Positions 62,529 through 64,000 of a DNA stretch of 64,000 nt are shown here, piece after piece (position 1 is the stretch's first letter; each line of letters opens with the position of its first letter). Source of the stretch: an uncultured Clostridia bacterium (GTDB taxonomy: Bacteria; Bacillota; Clostridia; Oscillospirales; Acutalibacteraceae); the NCBI GenBank assembly GCA_947627135.1, contig CANQUV010000005.1, positions 33,490 to 97,489 of the forward strand. Direction: 5' to 3'. Under the pieces are notes generated by a model. That model saw only the letters and a program-made list of their open reading frames with translations. It was not told where the DNA came from and did not search any database. The position numbers were made by a program, and so were the translations under genes.

Positions 62529-63068
62529 ATGAAAAAATTTAATAAACTTGGATTGCTATGTGTAATAATAATGCTTATAACAGTTCTTGCAATTACAGCT
62601 TCTTTTTCATGGTTCACCAGACCATACGGAGAAAAAAATGCACACTCTTTATTTTTAGAAGGCGTTACCGCTGTTGTAAAATCGCAGGATTGCACAGTTG
62701 TTACTTATGCATCATCAATGCAAAATGGAGTTTTAGTTACGGAAGATACATCGGTTGACACTGCAAACACTTTTACAATTCCTGCAAGCGGAGTACAATA
62801 TTTTACAACAACAGTAACTAACAACTCTGCATCGGATACTAATATTTCTTTAATGAATCTTTCATTAAACAATGCAGAAAATACAACCATAAATCTTTTG
62901 TCTCCTATAAAAACGACCTTACAATATCAGAATAATATGACATTCGCTAATCATTTAAAAGTTGAAGCAAATAAAACTCTGAATGTAGAATGGTATATTT
63001 ATAATTCGGGCAGTTCAGATATTACAGTATCATTTAGAGATTTGCCTCAAATTTCTTATAATAAATAA
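62529..63068 (+). CDS. SipW-dependent-type exported protein 7 (small)
   Basis: 179 residues, ATG after AGGGAGGTGATACC. Signal: LGLLCVIIMLITVLAITASFSWFTRP. The mature part of about 145 residues is one beta-sandwich-like unit rich in Thr, Asn and Ser (YFTTTVTNNSASDTNISLMN). It lacks the W-x-E-G-x-D word, ending instead in VEWYIYNSGSSDITVSF, which has the same strand pattern. It may be a small subunit, cap or periplasmic-side stopper. Directly before the second signal peptidase gene. Confidence 0.7.
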   Translation: MKKFNKLGLLCVIIMLITVLAITASFSWFTRPYGEKNAHSLFLEGVTAVVKSQDCTVVTYASSMQNGVLVTEDTSVDTANTFTIPASGVQYFTTTVTNNSASDTNISLMNLSLNNAENTTINLLSPIKTTLQYQNNMTFANHLKVEANKTLNVEWYIYNSGSSDITVSFRDLPQISYNK

Positions 63069-63080
63069 GGAGTCCCTTTA

Positions 63081-63818
63081 GTGAAAGCGAAAAAATCCTT
63101 GATAAAAAGAATATTAAATATAATGTTAAGCGTGATTCTTTTTATTCTGATTGCGGTAATTGCGATAACAATTGTTATGCGTGTTTCTGGTAACACTCCA
63201 AACCTTGGCGGATATATGATTTTCCGTGTTTCATCGGGAAGCATGGAACCTGAATTAAAAATTGGAGATGTTATACTTACAAAAGAAGTTCCTGATATTA
63301 CTTCTTTAAAAAAAGGCGATATAGTAACATATAAGGGACAATCAGGTGATCTTACCGGTAAACTTATAACTCATCAAGTTGTAAAAGCTCCGTATAAGGA
63401 AAATAATACTTATTATTTTCTAACTAAAGGTTTAGCAAACCAAGATGCAGATTCTCCTGTTTCAGAAAAACAACTTGTGGGCATAATGGTTTGTAAAATC
63501 CCGTTTCTTGGAGAATTATATGATTTCTTTCTTACACCGTGGGGACTTATAGCTGCAATACTACTTATTATTCTTGCTTTTTCCGGAGAGTTTTGGAATA
63601 TATATAAGCTTTCTCACGAAAAAGAGAATCTTCCTGAAATGTCAGAGGAAACTATAAAAAATGCAATAGAAAATTATCAAAAGGAAAAAAAATCAGATTT
63701 AAAGGATACGGATATTGAAAAGAAAATTGTTGAAGACAGTATGGAAATTGTTTTCGAGAAAGAAAATATAAAATCAGAAGAGGCTGAACCGCTAGACCAT
63801 ACAGATGAAACTAAATGA
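63081..63818 (+). CDS. SipW-type signal peptidase I (ER/archaeal type), copy 2
   Basis: 245 residues, GTG start after AAGGAGTCCC. Helix ILNIMLSVILFILIAVIAITIVM, catalytic Ser in FRVSSGSMEPELKIGD, His in LITHQVVK, and TKGLANQDADSPV before a second helix (WGLIAAILLIILAF). The cytoplasmic tail MSEETIKNAIENYQKE matches the tail of copy 1 (LSDEEMKIAVEKYLEQ), so the two are true paralogues with a shared extension. Last gene of the locus; a terminator follows. Confidence 0.9.
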   Translation: MKAKKSLIKRILNIMLSVILFILIAVIAITIVMRVSGNTPNLGGYMIFRVSSGSMEPELKIGDVILTKEVPDITSLKKGDIVTYKGQSGDLTGKLITHQVVKAPYKENNTYYFLTKGLANQDADSPVSEKQLVGIMVCKIPFLGELYDFFLTPWGLIAAILLIILAFSGEFWNIYKLSHEKENLPEMSEETIKNAIENYQKEKKSDLKDTDIEKKIVEDSMEIVFEKENIKSEEAEPLDHTDETK

Positions 63819-63847
63819 CATTTTAATTATGGATGGTTATACATTAT

Positions 63848-63885
63848 AGGGTTGACTTGTTTTTTGTAAGTCAACCCTTATTATA
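63848..63885 (+). terminator. Terminator of the SipW/surface-protein locus
   Basis: 11-bp perfect stem AGGGTTGACTT (63848-63858) / AAGTCAACCCT (63868-63878), loop GTTTTTTGT, then TATTATATT. Confidence 0.88.
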
Positions 63886-63923
63886 TTGTAAAATTTTTAT
63901 ATATAAAACCTACATTATAAACT

Positions 63924-64000
63924 GGCTCTATGTCAATAGTTGGGGTAAACCCGAAAAAAGAAAATTAGATATAAGCAAGCGATAGCAAATTAAGCTGTCG
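63924..64000. mobile_element. Possible edge of an ISL3-like insertion sequence, cut by the window
   Basis: GGCTCTATGTCAATAGTTGG followed by GGTAAAC resembles the terminal inverted repeats of ISL3-family elements, which begin GGCTCTT-T-TCAA and carry a GGGG run. Only 77 bases are visible, with no transposase and no second end, so this is a weak call from memory. Confidence 0.3.

Noticed and set aside
1..64000. CRISPR arrays, rRNA operons, prophage structural genes
   Set aside because: I read through all intergenic regions and saw no regularly spaced repeats, no rRNA sequence and no capsid, tail or terminase gene.

Overview
The window is AT-rich DNA from a spore-forming member of the Bacillota, most likely class Clostridia and close to Ruminococcus/Oscillospirales. 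This rests on the spoIVB-spo0A pair, a BofA-family gene, a DUF4364 gene, AddAB instead of RecBCD, Gram-positive ribosome binding sites, frequent TTG/GTG starts and starch-binding CBM26-like modules. The lineage is an inference; no 16S rRNA or other marker is present.

Region 1 (1-8 kb): the end of addB and all of addA (recombination helicase-nuclease), a pyrB with an added zinc-binding tail on the minus strand, tspO, trmO, a truncated phosphotransferase-like gene and a tRNA-Leu(CAA). Region 2 (8-15 kb): a purine cluster, purC-purF-purB-purA-guaA. Region 3 (15-19 kb): a patch of gain and loss with two base-richer foreign-looking small genes directly behind guaA, a LysR regulator facing a frameshifted EamA/DMT transporter, and a multiply broken glutathione peroxidase gene. 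Region 4 (19-33.5 kb): pnuC behind a probable attenuator, a methyltransferase, a HAD phosphatase, chorismate mutase, pyrE, radC, a PHP phosphoesterase, uvrB, parE-parC, secG, bofA-like, DUF4364, nfeD and an SPFH gene.

Region 5 (33.5-41.2 kb): a second purine operon, purE-purF2-purM-purN-purO-methyltransferase-AICAR transformylase-purD. It carries a second, sequence-divergent PurF and splits the usual PurH into two separate enzymes. With region 2 it supplies all of IMP/AMP/GMP synthesis except purL/Q/S and guaB, which are not in this window. Region 6 (41-47 kb): an RNHCP protein behind a probable pseudoknotted RNA, then spo0A, spoIVB and a P-type cation ATPase.

Region 7 (47.4-63.8 kb) is the most unusual part: twelve co-directional genes behind a good sigma-A promoter. 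Seven encode proteins with SipW-type signal segments ending in a W-F or W-I motif, and one is a membrane-anchored relative. Two encode SipW/ER-type signal peptidases. Two more encode a membrane-anchored McrB-like AAA+ ATPase and a DUF2357-like long coiled-coil protein. Most of the exported proteins share a W-x-E-G-x-D motif near residue 240, and two carry CBM26-like starch-binding modules at their C-terminal ends. My inference is a TasA/camelysin-like surface fibre or adhesion system with starch-binding tips and its own ATPase machine; I know of no described system with this composition. The window ends in what may be the edge of an insertion sequence.

A family of interspersed hairpin-rich intergenic repeats occurs at about 4.7, 12.0 and 41.9 kb.
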